Of a stretch of DNA of 64,000 bases, positions 16,213-24,586 are shown one piece after another. The notes under the pieces are model-generated. The model made no database searches and had not been told where the DNA came from. It saw only the letters and a list, made by a program, of their open reading frames with translations. Source of the stretch: CAXSEF01 sp964236535 (lineage in GTDB: Bacteria; Pseudomonadota; Alphaproteobacteria; Acetobacterales; Acetobacteraceae). The number at the start of each line of letters is the position of its first letter. Positions within the stretch are counted from its first letter, which is position 1. The position numbers and the translations under genes are program-made. The stretch lies in NCBI GenBank assembly GCA_964236535.1, contig CAXSEF010000004.1:1-64000 (forward strand), given 5' to 3'.

Positions 16213-16737
16213 TCACCCCATGCAGCTGTTCTCGGCAGTGGTGAACTCGGGTGGCGTCTTGTCGTGATCCTCAGGACGGCCACGCCCCATCGCACCCGTC
16301 GAACGCGCTCGCAGATACACGTAGATCGCGTTGATGTAGCACATGACGTTCTTGTTGGCGCCGAGCGCCGGCATCACCAGGTTCTGCGACGAAGAAACGT
16401 TCTGCTTGCCGCCCGTAACGATGCCGTAGAACTCATTGAAGTCGATGGTCTTGAGGGCGTCGGTAAGGTTTGGAGCATAGGTCGAACCAAGCGCATCCGG
16501 ACCATGGCACTGCAGGCAATTGGCAGAGTATCGAATATAGCCCGCGAAGGTGTAGTAGTCGACCTTTTTGCCATCAATCTTGTACGTCGGGTTGCTGTCC
16601 TTGTCCACCCACATGCCGTCCTGCTGCTTGACTGCCGCCGGATCGGTGGGCGGGTCGGCGCGGGCCATGCCGGAGCCGAATGTCAGGGCCACGCCGGACA
16701 GCAGGGCCACACGGGAAATCAGGGTCACGTCGTTCAT
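16213..16737 (-). CDS. xoxG: Cytochrome c of lanthanide-dependent methanol oxidation (XoxG)
   Basis: A 174-residue periplasmic c-type cytochrome, the expected electron acceptor of XoxF. The signal peptide is MNDVTLISRVALLSGVALTF...ARA. One haem site is seen, CLQCH at residues 74-78, with a likely distal Met in NLVMPALG. The segment YKIDGKKVDYYTFAGYIRYS ahead of the haem site and the four-cysteine pattern (two haem Cys plus NVMCYINA and NSCMG) match the methanol-metabolism-related four-cysteine cytochrome family. It is separated from xoxF by a 147-base gap with a terminator hairpin, so it is probably transcribed at a lower level. Confidence 0.92.
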   Translation of the reverse strand: MNDVTLISRVALLSGVALTFGSGMARADPPTDPAAVKQQDGMWVDKDSNPTYKIDGKKVDYYTFAGYIRYSANCLQCHGPDALGSTYAPNLTDALKTIDFNEFYGIVTGGKQNVSSSQNLVMPALGANKNVMCYINAIYVYLRARSTGAMGRGRPEDHDKTPPEFTTAENSCMG

Positions 16738-16832
16738 TCCTCGGCAGTTGTGAAGATCGCCGGCGGCGATCCAGGACATGGCGCTACACACGGGAGAGGA
16801 ACCCCGGCACCACATCCAGGCTGCGACAAAGC

Positions 16833-16866
16833 AAAAAGCCGGCGCCCGGTCTCCCGAACGCCGGCG
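16833..16866 (-). terminator. Intrinsic terminator after xoxF
   Basis: On the minus strand GCCGGCG pairs with CGCCGGC (16859-16865 with 16838-16844) around a short inner stem and loop, followed by TTTTTGC. It lies 19 bases past the xoxF stop and before xoxG. It would end most transcripts after xoxF and let some through to xoxG-xoxJ. Confidence 0.85.
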
Positions 16867-16884
16867 CGACTCGAACAGGATCGA

Positions 16885-18714
16885 TCAGTTCTTCGGGAGT
16901 GCAAACACCGTCAGCTGACCGCCAAGCGCGGTGTAGCTGTTGAGCGAAGCATACCCACCCACGGCGCCGAGACCGGCGTTCGGATCGGTCAGGCCAGCCG
17001 CGAGGCCGATGCCGGCCCAGCCGCCGACGCCGGACATGACCCCGACGAACTGCTGACCGGCATGCTCGTAGGTCATCACGTTGCCGATGATGCCGGACGG
17101 GGTCTTGAACTTGTAGAGTTCCTTGCCCGTCTTGGCGTCGACCGCCTTCAGGTAGCCCTCGAGCGTGCCGTAGAACACCACGTTGCCCGCAGTAGCCAGG
17201 GCGCCGGACCACACCGAGAACTGCTCCGGGTCGCTCCAGGCAATCTTGTGGGCCTTGGGATCCCAGGCGATGAAGTTGCCCATGTTGCTCGAACCCTTGG
17301 GCGGGTACATCGACAGGGTCGCTCCCACGTAGGGCTGGCCTGCCGTGTAGGCGACGCGGAACGGCTCGTAGTCCATGCAGACGTGGTTGGTCGGCACGTA
17401 GAACATCTCGGTCGCAGGCGAGTAGGCCGAAGGCTGCTCGTCCTTGGAACCCAGCGCCGCCGGACAGACGTCCTTCGTGTTGTTGTCCATGCCGCCGGCT
17501 TCGGTCGAATACTTCTCGACAACCAGCGGACGCCCGTAGTTCGGGCTGGACTTGTCCATCTCGACCTTGGTGGCCCAGTTCACCGCCGGGTCGAACTTCT
17601 CGGCGGAAATCAGCTCACCGGTCTCGCGGTCAAGCTGGTAGGCGAAGCCGTTGCGGTCGAAATGCTGAAGCAGGTGACGCTCCTTGCCATCCAGCTTCAT
17701 GTCGGTCAGCACCATCTCGTTGATGCCGTCATAGTCCCACTGGTCGTGCGGGGTCATCTGGTAGACCCACTTGGCCACGCCGGTGTCGGCGTCGCGGGCC
17801 CAGATCGTCATCGACCACTTGTTGTCGCCGGGACGCTGCCCCGGGTTCCACGTCGAAGGATTGCCCGAACCGTAATAGACCAGGTTGAGCTTCGGATCGT
17901 AGGAGTACCAGCCCCAGGTGGCGCCGCCGCCGATCTTCCACTGGTCGCCCTGCCAGGTCTTGAGCGAGCTGTCCTTGCCGACGGGCTTGCCGAACTCGGT
18001 GGTCTTCTCCGGGTCGACCAGCATGTCGCTGTCCGGACCGGTCGAGAAGCCCTTCCAGACCTGCTTGCCGTCGGCGACATTGTACGCCGCGATCCAGCCG
18101 TGCACGCCGAACTCGCCGCCGGACACGCCGACATAGACCTTGTCCCTGACGATCATCGGCGCCTCGGTGCCGGTCTCGCCCTTGGTGGGATCACCGGTCT
18201 TCACCGACCACGCGACCTTGCCGGTCTTCGCATCGAGCGCCACGAGCGAAGTATCGGCCTGGTGCAGGAAGATCTTGCCGTCACCGTAGGCGACGCCACG
18301 GTTCACCGTGTCGCAGCACATGACGGGAATGACGTTGGGGTCCTGGGTGGGCTCGTACTTCCACAGGATCTTGCCGTCGTGGTTCAAATCGAGCGCATAC
18401 ACCGTGTTCGGAAACGGCGCGTTCAGGTACATCACGTCGCCGATGACCAGCGGCGCGCCCTCGTGCCCGCGCAACACGCCGGTCGAGAACGACCAGGCTG
18501 CCTGCAGCTTGCTGACGTTCTCGCTGGTGATCTGCTTCAGCTGCGAGAAGCGCGTATTGGCGTAGTCACCGGTCGGCATCACCCAGTCGGCCGGGTTCTG
18601 CTCCATCTTCACCAGGCTCTGGTCCGTCGTCTGCGCCGCGGAAGCCACGGTGACCCCCAGCGCCGTCGACAGCAGCAACGCGGCGGCAAAGCCGCTTCTT
18701 GACGCGGAACGCAT
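16885..18714 (-). CDS. xoxF: Lanthanide-dependent PQQ methanol dehydrogenase XoxF
   Basis: Periplasmic quinoprotein of 609 residues that oxidises methanol using PQQ and a lanthanide ion. The signal peptide ends near residue 26. Visible active-site parts are the vicinal disulfide Cys133-Cys134 (VMCCDTVNRG), metal ligand Glu201 (SGGEFG), Asn285 (SGNPSTWNP), catalytic Asp327 and, two residues on, Asp329 in HDQWDYDGINE. That second aspartate is the lanthanide signature; calcium-type MxaF has Ala there. Tryptophan-docking propeller motifs are repeated along the chain. The ATG at 18714 has a GGGAGG ribosome site. It leads the xoxFGJ operon and lies beside the pqq genes that supply its cofactor. Confidence 0.97.
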   Translation of the reverse strand: MRSASRSGFAAALLLSTALGVTVASAAQTTDQSLVKMEQNPADWVMPTGDYANTRFSQLKQITSENVSKLQAAWSFSTGVLRGHEGAPLVIGDVMYLNAPFPNTVYALDLNHDGKILWKYEPTQDPNVIPVMCCDTVNRGVAYGDGKIFLHQADTSLVALDAKTGKVAWSVKTGDPTKGETGTEAPMIVRDKVYVGVSGGEFGVHGWIAAYNVADGKQVWKGFSTGPDSDMLVDPEKTTEFGKPVGKDSSLKTWQGDQWKIGGGATWGWYSYDPKLNLVYYGSGNPSTWNPGQRPGDNKWSMTIWARDADTGVAKWVYQMTPHDQWDYDGINEMVLTDMKLDGKERHLLQHFDRNGFAYQLDRETGELISAEKFDPAVNWATKVEMDKSSPNYGRPLVVEKYSTEAGGMDNNTKDVCPAALGSKDEQPSAYSPATEMFYVPTNHVCMDYEPFRVAYTAGQPYVGATLSMYPPKGSSNMGNFIAWDPKAHKIAWSDPEQFSVWSGALATAGNVVFYGTLEGYLKAVDAKTGKELYKFKTPSGIIGNVMTYEHAGQQFVGVMSGVGGWAGIGLAAGLTDPNAGLGAVGGYASLNSYTALGGQLTVFALPKN

Positions 18715-19308
18715 AGAATTCCTCCCTTGTGATCGCAACAGACCTTCGACCAGACTCGTTACTGGGGTCGTCGGCCCGATCCGGCTTTTCGCCGGGTTAC
18801 AGGAAGCAAACCATCCGACAGCGTGTCACGGGAGAGACCGCCCGGCGCCGGCGCACCGGCAGCCAAGGCAACCACCCCCTTCGAGATGATCCGCCCTCCC
18901 CGTGCGGACCGCCTAGAAGCCGGAAGCTTGGATAGCAGCTAGGCATGAGCCTCAGGGGCTTGCAATACCCATCACGGGATGTTCTGGCGCCGCCCTAGAG
19001 GAATTCGCCGCACCAGAGCCGACGTCAGGTTAGCGCAGCAACATGAGGCGGGCCGCTGCCCCCGCTCGGGGCCTGATTACAGGGCGGTTTCACGCCGGAT
19101 TACGTTTGCCGGCACGACGAAGCCCGACTTTACTGCATCGCACCAAATCAGTTGTGCGGCGCAGCATGCGCGGTGGACGGATGCGCAGTTCGCCAGGAGT
19201 CGGGGCAGCCATGGCCAGCCCGCATGGCAGCGAACCGGGTGTCCCAGGCGGACACAGCTTCAAGTCGAGGTTGCGGCCCGATCAGGCGATGCGTTCGCCC
19301 TGCTTTCC
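18715..19308. promoter_or_regulatory. 594-base non-coding region upstream of xoxF
   Basis: No gene is evident here. The xoxF promoter and leader must lie in it, since pqqE converges from the other end with its stop at 19309. In the leader sense a small hairpin CCGGCGAAAAGCCGG (18781-18795) lies about 65 bases upstream of the ATG. The part from 18900 to 19150 is somewhat less GC-rich than its surroundings. I see no complete riboswitch consensus. Confidence 0.5.
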
Positions 19309-20544
19309 TCAGTCCGCGGCAACAGCCACGCGGCCGCGATACGCATAGGCGATCGCATTGGTCCCGCCGGCGCGCTCGGCGGTCTCGACCAGGGCCGCGT
19401 GGTGCGGCGAGAGGTCGCAGGCCGGGTCGGTCGCCGCGGGGTCGCCCAGCTCCGCCATCGCCTGGCAGCGGCAACCGCCGAAGTCGATGCCGCGTCGCGC
19501 GCAGGAGCGACAGGGTTCCTGCATCCAGGCCTCGCCGCGGAAGGCGTTGAACGCCGGGCTGTCGGACCAGATCTCGGCCATCGAATGGTCTCGCACGTTC
19601 CAGAACTCGAGGTTCGGGATCGTCTCGGCGGCGTGGCACGGCAGTACCCGGCCGGACGGGGTGACATTGAGCGAGCGCCGACCCCAGCCGCCGACGCAGG
19701 GCTTGGGACGGCGGGCGTAGTAGTCGGGCAGCACCGCGTCGATGACGATGATGCCGTCGTACTGCAGGCGCAGCCGCTCGAGCGAGGCGACCGCGTCGAG
19801 CGCCTGCCGCCTGGTCGGCATCAGGGCGGCGCGGTTGCGCAGCGCCCAGCCGTAGTACTGCGCGTGCGCGACCTCGATGCGGCCGGCGCCCATCTCGACG
19901 GCCAGCGCCACCATGTCGCCCACCCGCTCGATGTTGGCACGGTGGATCACGGCGTTGATGGTCAGCGCCATGCCGCGGGCGACCACGTCGCGGGCGAGGA
20001 CGATCTTGCGGTCGTAGCCGCCACGGTAGCCGGCGATGTGATCCGCACTTTCCGCCAGGGTGTCCTGGATCGAGACCTGGACGTGGTCCAGCCCGGCCGC
20101 CTGCAGGCGCGCCAGACGGGCGGCATCAAGGCCGATGCCGGAGGTGATGAGATTGGAGTACAGCCCGGCGTCATGCGCGGCGGCGACGATCTCGACGATG
20201 TCGCGGCGCGACATCGGCTCGCCGCCGGACAAATGGAGCTGCAGGATGCCGAGGCGGGCGGATTGCTGGAACACGCGGGCCCACTCGGCGGTGTCGAGCT
20301 CCCCTGCCCTGCCCTCCAGCTCGGTGGGGTTGGAGCAGTACGGGCAGGCAAGCGGGCAGCGGTGGGTCAGCTCCGCGAGCAGGCCCACGGGCACCAGCAG
20401 CGCATGGTCGCGCGACGGAGCGGGCGCGGTCGCGACGGGCACCGCGGCGAGTCCGGGTGTCGCAACGCCGGTCAGGCCACCTTGCGGCGGCGCGCCGGCC
20501 TCGGGCAGGCCGTCGGTCTCGGGCACTGCAAGGATGCCGCTCAC
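19309..20544 (-). CDS. pqqE: PQQ biosynthesis radical SAM enzyme PqqE
   Basis: A 411-residue cytoplasmic radical SAM enzyme that forms the Glu-Tyr carbon-carbon link in the PqqA peptide, presented by PqqD. The radical SAM cluster motif CPLACPYC is at Cys63, Cys67 and Cys70. The C-terminal SPASM-type cysteines appear in CVGGWGRRSLNV, RVLPCHAAE and EPCRSCARRGIDFGGCRCQA. The first 45 or so residues before LLAELTHRCP are an Ala/Pro/Val-rich extension longer than usual. The GTG start at 20544 overlaps the pqqCD stop as GTGA; no later start precedes the conserved region closely. It is last in pqqA-B-CD-E. Confidence 0.95.
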   Translation of the reverse strand: MSGILAVPETDGLPEAGAPPQGGLTGVATPGLAAVPVATAPAPSRDHALLVPVGLLAELTHRCPLACPYCSNPTELEGRAGELDTAEWARVFQQSARLGILQLHLSGGEPMSRRDIVEIVAAAHDAGLYSNLITSGIGLDAARLARLQAAGLDHVQVSIQDTLAESADHIAGYRGGYDRKIVLARDVVARGMALTINAVIHRANIERVGDMVALAVEMGAGRIEVAHAQYYGWALRNRAALMPTRRQALDAVASLERLRLQYDGIIVIDAVLPDYYARRPKPCVGGWGRRSLNVTPSGRVLPCHAAETIPNLEFWNVRDHSMAEIWSDSPAFNAFRGEAWMQEPCRSCARRGIDFGGCRCQAMAELGDPAATDPACDLSPHHAALVETAERAGGTNAIAYAYRGRVAVAAD

Positions 20545-21719
20545 AGCACGACCAGCTTCTTGGTGACCAGTTCGCGGATCAGGCGGACGACGTCGGTCTC
20601 GATGGTGGCGCGCGGGGCGGCGAACGCGGTGCCGAGATCGTCGATGATCGCGGCGAGCGTCGCGCGTCCGTCGCATCGACGCAGGATCTCCGCGGTCGGA
20701 CCGTGCGTCTCGATGACGCGCTCGGGCGACAGCAGAACCCAGCCGCGGATCGGGTCCTGGTGCAGCCGGGTGCCGGGGGCAAGCCGCGGGCGCACCGCCT
20801 GCGGGTCGAACCCGGGGAGGGTTTCCGGCGCCGCCGCGCCCGCCGCATCGGGCGCAGAGGGCGGGACTGCAGCCGGGATGGCTGCGGCGGGCCTTGCCGC
20901 CTCGGCCGGGTTCGCCAGCCCGGCGGGTTGCCAGGCACCGGGCGGGATGAAGCCGGGCGCGACGTAGGCGAAGTGCAGCGCGTCGAGCATCGACCACAGC
21001 ACATCGCACTTGAACGAGAGGGCGTCGAGGCAGGCGCGCTGCGTGGCGGCAGTGGTGGCATGGGCGAGGACGTAGGCGAGCGCGAATTCGGAGTCGCGCG
21101 CTGCCTGCGGCGGTCGCTTGGCGAAGTAGGCGAGGATGTCCGGCGTCACATACGCGTAGTGCGCGAGCATGCCGGAAACCCGCTCGCTGATGATCTGCGG
21201 CGAGAACAACTCGGTGAGCGAGGAGGCGATCGCCTCCAGCAGCGGGCGCTCGCGGACGAAGTGGATGTAGGCCTCGACCGCGAAGCGGGTGGCGGGCAGC
21301 GCCGCCCGGCCGGAGATCACGACGGAGCGGTCCAGACCGAGCCCGTCGGTCAGCGCCAGCCAGCGGGCGACGCCGCCGTCGACGCTGTCGGTGCCGTCGA
21401 CGCCGTCATGGTCCTCGAGCCGGCGGCGCCACTCGCGGCGCATTGCCGGGTCGTCGCAGCGGCCGATCAGCGAGGCGTCCTTGAGCGGGATCGCCGCCTG
21501 GTAGAGGTAGCGGTTCAACGCCCAGGCCTCGACCTGCGTGCGGCTGCACTGGCCGGTATGCAGCAGCCGGTGGAACGGATGCAGGTTGTGGTAGCGCCGG
21601 GCGCCGATGTCGCGCAGCGCCGCCTCCAGCGCCTCGGATGAGAGCACGGCCGGCTCCAACCCCTGGTCAAGGCCGTCGGATGACCGGGCGGGACTGGACT
21701 CGGGCGCGAATGGGCTCAC
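20541..21719 (-). CDS. pqqCD: Fused PqqC-PqqD (PQQ synthase and PqqA chaperone)
   Basis: A 392-residue fusion. Residues about 30-255 are PqqC, the oxygen-dependent oxidase that completes PQQ (GARRYHNLHPFHRLLHTG, LNRYLYQAAIPLKDA, YIHFVRERPLLEAIASSLTE, FKCDVLWSMLDAL). Residues about 300-392 are PqqD, the small RRE-type chaperone that binds PqqA for PqqE (PRLAPGTRLHQDP, GWVLLSPERVIE, ILRRCDGRATLAAIIDDL). An Ala/Pro linker of about 45 residues joins them. The same fusion is known in Methylobacterium. GTGA overlaps link it to pqqB upstream and pqqE downstream. Confidence 0.95.
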   Translation of the reverse strand: MSPFAPESSPARSSDGLDQGLEPAVLSSEALEAALRDIGARRYHNLHPFHRLLHTGQCSRTQVEAWALNRYLYQAAIPLKDASLIGRCDDPAMRREWRRRLEDHDGVDGTDSVDGGVARWLALTDGLGLDRSVVISGRAALPATRFAVEAYIHFVRERPLLEAIASSLTELFSPQIISERVSGMLAHYAYVTPDILAYFAKRPPQAARDSEFALAYVLAHATTAATQRACLDALSFKCDVLWSMLDALHFAYVAPGFIPPGAWQPAGLANPAEAARPAAAIPAAVPPSAPDAAGAAAPETLPGFDPQAVRPRLAPGTRLHQDPIRGWVLLSPERVIETHGPTAEILRRCDGRATLAAIIDDLGTAFAAPRATIETDVVRLIRELVTKKLVVL

Positions 21720-22618
21720 AGCCGGATCTCCATGCCGTCATGCGCCACGGCGAACCCTGCGGCCTCGACCAGCGCGCGTTCCGGCGAGCCGTCGAGCAGG
21801 ATCGGATTGGTGTTGTTGATGTGCAGATAGACCCGCCGGCCCGGCAGGTCCGCCAGACCGGCGAGCGAGCCGCCCGGTCCGGCAATCGGCACGTGGCCCA
21901 TGCGCCGCGCGGTCTTGGCCCCGACACCGGCGTCGATCATCTCGTCGTCGTGGAACAGCGTGCCGTCGAAGAACACCAGGTCGGCCCCGGCGAGACGCTG
22001 GCGCACCGCCGCGTCGATCTCGGCGCAGGCCGGGGCAAGGACGGCGCGACGGCCGTGCGCCTCGACCAGGGCGGCGTAGGTGTCGGCGGCCTCGGGACGG
22101 GTCGCGTCCGCCGCCTCGTGGTAGAGCGGGGTCTTGCCGGGCATGGGCAGCAGGGTGACGCTCAGGCCGTGCCCGACCGCGACCGCCTGCCCGGGCTGCA
22201 CGGCGACCCGGGTTACGTCTGTCGACATCACGTCGAACACGCGATTCCGCGCGATGATGTCGAGAATCGGTTGCGGGGCATAGAGCCGGAACGGCTGACG
22301 CTCGCGCAGGCTGAGAAGCCCGGCAATGCCATCGACATCGGCGCTGATCACGACCACGGCCTCGATCGGGCTGTGGCGCGGGCCGGTGGGATGCAGCTGG
22401 GATGCAGAGAGGACCTGCTGGCGGAGGTCAGGCGAGGCGCCGACGACGACCCAGTGCTGCCCGTCGGCCGAAAAGGCGACGCTGGCCTGGGTGCGCGGCG
22501 CGGCGCGCGGATCGCCGGAGCGCGAGAGCGAGCACAGCCGGCAGGCGCAGTTCCATTGCGGGAACCCGCCGCCGGCTGCCGACCCGAGAACCAGGGCTGT
22601 CAGGCGGTCGTCAACCAA
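21716..22618 (-). CDS. pqqB: PQQ biosynthesis hydroxylase PqqB
   Basis: A 300-residue protein of metallo-beta-lactamase fold that hydroxylates the cross-linked Glu-Tyr intermediate. The N-terminal LVLGSAAGGGFPQWNCACRLC holds the structural zinc site Cys24-x-Cys26-x2-Cys29. Later landmarks are the GKTPLYHE region, LVFFDGTLFHDDEMI, GHVPIAGPGGSLAGLADL and YLHINNTNPIL. Where many PqqB have a histidine in the ADxDH motif, this one reads ADVDG. The start appears to be TTG at 22618, 31 bases after pqqA; no ATG or GTG precedes the conserved N-terminus. Confidence 0.95.
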   Translation of the reverse strand: MVDDRLTALVLGSAAGGGFPQWNCACRLCSLSRSGDPRAAPRTQASVAFSADGQHWVVVGASPDLRQQVLSASQLHPTGPRHSPIEAVVVISADVDGIAGLLSLRERQPFRLYAPQPILDIIARNRVFDVMSTDVTRVAVQPGQAVAVGHGLSVTLLPMPGKTPLYHEAADATRPEAADTYAALVEAHGRRAVLAPACAEIDAAVRQRLAGADLVFFDGTLFHDDEMIDAGVGAKTARRMGHVPIAGPGGSLAGLADLPGRRVYLHINNTNPILLDGSPERALVEAAGFAVAHDGMEIRL

Positions 22619-22648
22619 TCGAACCCAGGTGCCCGGAGGAAGGCCTGC

Positions 22649-22726
22649 TCAGAACTCGCTGGGCATGTAGCCGTTGATCTCGAGCGCCACGCAGACTTCG
22701 CTGATCGTCGGAACGGTCCAGGCCAT
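22649..22726 (-). CDS. pqqA: PQQ precursor peptide PqqA
   Basis: A 25-residue peptide, MAWTVPTISEVCVALEINGY and five more residues (MPSEF). It is the substrate for PQQ synthesis. Glu16 and Tyr20 in EINGY are the pair that PqqE cross-links. It has its own GGGGGA ribosome site 5 bases upstream of the ATG. It leads the pqq operon and is probably made in excess of the enzymes. Confidence 0.95.
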   Translation of the reverse strand: MAWTVPTISEVCVALEINGYMPSEF

Positions 22727-22840
22727 AGTTGTCCCCCTTGTTCACGCGCGAATTATCCCGGAACGGGCTCCGCGCTGCCATCAATATAGCAGAACACCCG
22801 TCCTGCGTCGAGGTCCGAGCCCTGAACGCACGTCAGGGGC

Positions 22841-23305
22841 TCAGAAGCAGCGGACCTCGCCTTCGGCCTGCGCCTCGCGCAGCTCGTCCAGCGTCTGGTT
22901 GGTCGACTGGACTCTGAACTCGCCGGCCAGGTAGCCGCCGGCCATGCGGCGCATGCGCAGTATGGTGTCGGCCTGGTCGTAGCGCTCGTAGGGCAGGATC
23001 GAGGCGATGACGTCCATCGAGCAGGAGCACGACCTGCGCGCCTGCTCGCTGCCGCCATTCACGTTCATGCAGGCCAGGATGTAGTCGTCGCGCGCCGACG
23101 CCGGATAGCCGGAGGAAGTCACCGGGTCGGGCGCGGCCGGCGCCAGCACCCGAGCTCCGGCCGGGGCGGCGGCGGGGTCCTGCCCGCCCGGGGCGTCCTG
23201 TGCGTGCGCCGGGGCGAGCATGACCCGAACCGGAACGCCGGCTGCCGCCAGAGCCAGACCGCCCGCCGCGGCGAGCAGGCCGAACGTCAGCCTCGGTATC
23301 CCCAT
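22841..23305 (-). CDS. Small Cys-rich exported protein upstream of pqqA
   Basis: A 154-residue secreted protein with a signal peptide ending near HAQDA and a Pro/Ala linker. Its compact C-terminal domain (residues about 75-154) runs from DDYILACMNVNGG through RRSCSCSMDVIASILPYERY to the final GEVRCF. Four cysteines (ACM, SCSC, RCF) could form two disulfides or hold a metal or haem-like group. I recall related proteins (SCSCSIDVIAS-type) near pqq/xox genes of methylotrophs but no function for them. The ATG at 23305 has a strong GGAGGGGAG site. It precedes pqqA on the same strand by 114 bases. Confidence 0.78.
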   Translation of the reverse strand: MGIPRLTFGLLAAAGGLALAAAGVPVRVMLAPAHAQDAPGGQDPAAAPAGARVLAPAAPDPVTSSGYPASARDDYILACMNVNGGSEQARRSCSCSMDVIASILPYERYDQADTILRMRRMAGGYLAGEFRVQSTNQTLDELREAQAEGEVRCF

Positions 23306-23444
23306 CGCACTCCCCTCCGCGGCACGGCCTGGCGTCACGGCAGCCTAGCGCGGCAGGCGACGGCTGTCGCCGGGTGTGCCGGCGGGCCTTGCGCAGCACC
23401 TGGGCGTCGGCCCAGATGCCGCCGGGGACGGAGCGGAGGCGAGC

Positions 23445-24518
23445 ATGGGCGAGCGGGTCGGTGCGACGAGGCGCGGGCTGCTGCGCGCGGCGGCCGGGTC
23501 CGGAATGGTCGCGGCGGGTGCGGCGCTGGCGCCGCCGCGGGGCCGGGCCGCGGCGGACGGAGCGGCACCGGTGCTGCGGCTGGGCATCCTGCAGTTCGGC
23601 ACGCTGCAATGGCTCGCGGCAACCATCCACGCGCACGGGCTCGACACGGTGCACGGCTTCGACCTGCAGACGGTGACGCTGGCCAGCAACGACGCGTCCC
23701 GCGTGGCACTGATGGCCGGTGCCGCGGACGTGGTGGTGACCGACTGGCTGTTCGTGGCACGCCAGCGCAGCCGTGGCACGGCGCTGAGCTTCGCGCCGTT
23801 CTCGGCGGCGGCGGGCGGGGTGATGGTGCCGCAGGCCTCGCGGGTGGCGGAACTCGCGGACCTGCGCGGGCTGCGGCTGGGAGTGGCGGGCGGGTCCGGT
23901 GACCGGTCCTGGCTGCTGGTGCAGGCGGCGGGGCGGCGGGCCGGCATCGATCTCGCGCGTGAGGCCCACGTGAACTACGGGGCGCCCCCACTGCTGGGAG
24001 CGAAGCTGCAGCAGGGCGAGCTGGACGCCCTGCTGACATTCTGGACCTTCGCCAGCCGGCTGGAGGCCGAAGGGTTCCGCGAGGCGGTGAGCGTGGCCGG
24101 CTGCGGGCAGGCGCTCGGGCTGCCGGCGGATCTCGACCTGCTGGGCTACGTGTTCCACGAGGAGTGGGGCAAGGCGCACCGGACGGCGATCGACGGCTTC
24201 CTCGCCGCGGCCGGCGCGGCGCAGGCGCTGCTGGCCCGCGACGACGCGGCCTGGGCGGCGCTGCGGCCGATGATGCAGCTGCCGGACGGGGCGGCGGGCG
24301 AGGCGGTGATGGCCAACCTGCGGCGGCGATTCGCAGCCGGCATCGTCCGTCCCGGCGTCGCCGAGCAGGAGCACGCGGCGGCCCAGGTGCTGGCAATACT
24401 CGGCCCCGACGCCGGCGCAGCCGAGGGCCCCGCTGTCGCCGGAACGGACGACGGCAAGGCGGACGGGACGGTGCTGGCGTCGCTGCCGTCGGGCGTGTTC
24501 TGGCCGCTCGCGAACTGA
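23445..24518 (+). CDS. NitT/TauT-type ABC substrate-binding protein (Tat-exported)
   Basis: A 357-residue periplasmic binding protein. ATRRGLLRAAAGSGMVAAG (residues 7-25) is a twin-arginine signal, which suggests export of a folded protein or one with a cofactor. The domain starts VLRLGILQFGTLQWLAATIH and includes VTLASNDASRVALMAGAADVVVTDW and LRGLRLGVAGGSGDRSW, typical of the nitrate/sulfonate/thiamine-precursor group. A GGAGG site precedes the ATG at 23445. Permease and ATPase follow at 24587 and 25317. It diverges from the Cys-rich protein and pqqA by 139 bases, so a role in the PQQ/methanol system is possible, but the ligand is unknown. Confidence 0.85.
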   Translation: MGERVGATRRGLLRAAAGSGMVAAGAALAPPRGRAAADGAAPVLRLGILQFGTLQWLAATIHAHGLDTVHGFDLQTVTLASNDASRVALMAGAADVVVTDWLFVARQRSRGTALSFAPFSAAAGGVMVPQASRVAELADLRGLRLGVAGGSGDRSWLLVQAAGRRAGIDLAREAHVNYGAPPLLGAKLQQGELDALLTFWTFASRLEAEGFREAVSVAGCGQALGLPADLDLLGYVFHEEWGKAHRTAIDGFLAAAGAAQALLARDDAAWAALRPMMQLPDGAAGEAVMANLRRRFAAGIVRPGVAEQEHAAAQVLAILGPDAGAAEGPAVAGTDDGKADGTVLASLPSGVFWPLAN

Positions 24519-24586
24519 GCGCGCGGGCGGCGGCAGGGCCCGCGACGGTCGACCTGCCGGAGGGCGCGGCCGCCACCGGGAGGACA

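Noticed and set aside
18826..18925. Plus-strand fragments resembling riboswitch cores (CACGGGAGAGACC, then CAAGGCAACCACC)
   Set aside because: They recall glycine or SAM aptamers but lack the key GAAGGnGCAA or GGTGCTAAATCC parts, and no plus-strand gene follows.
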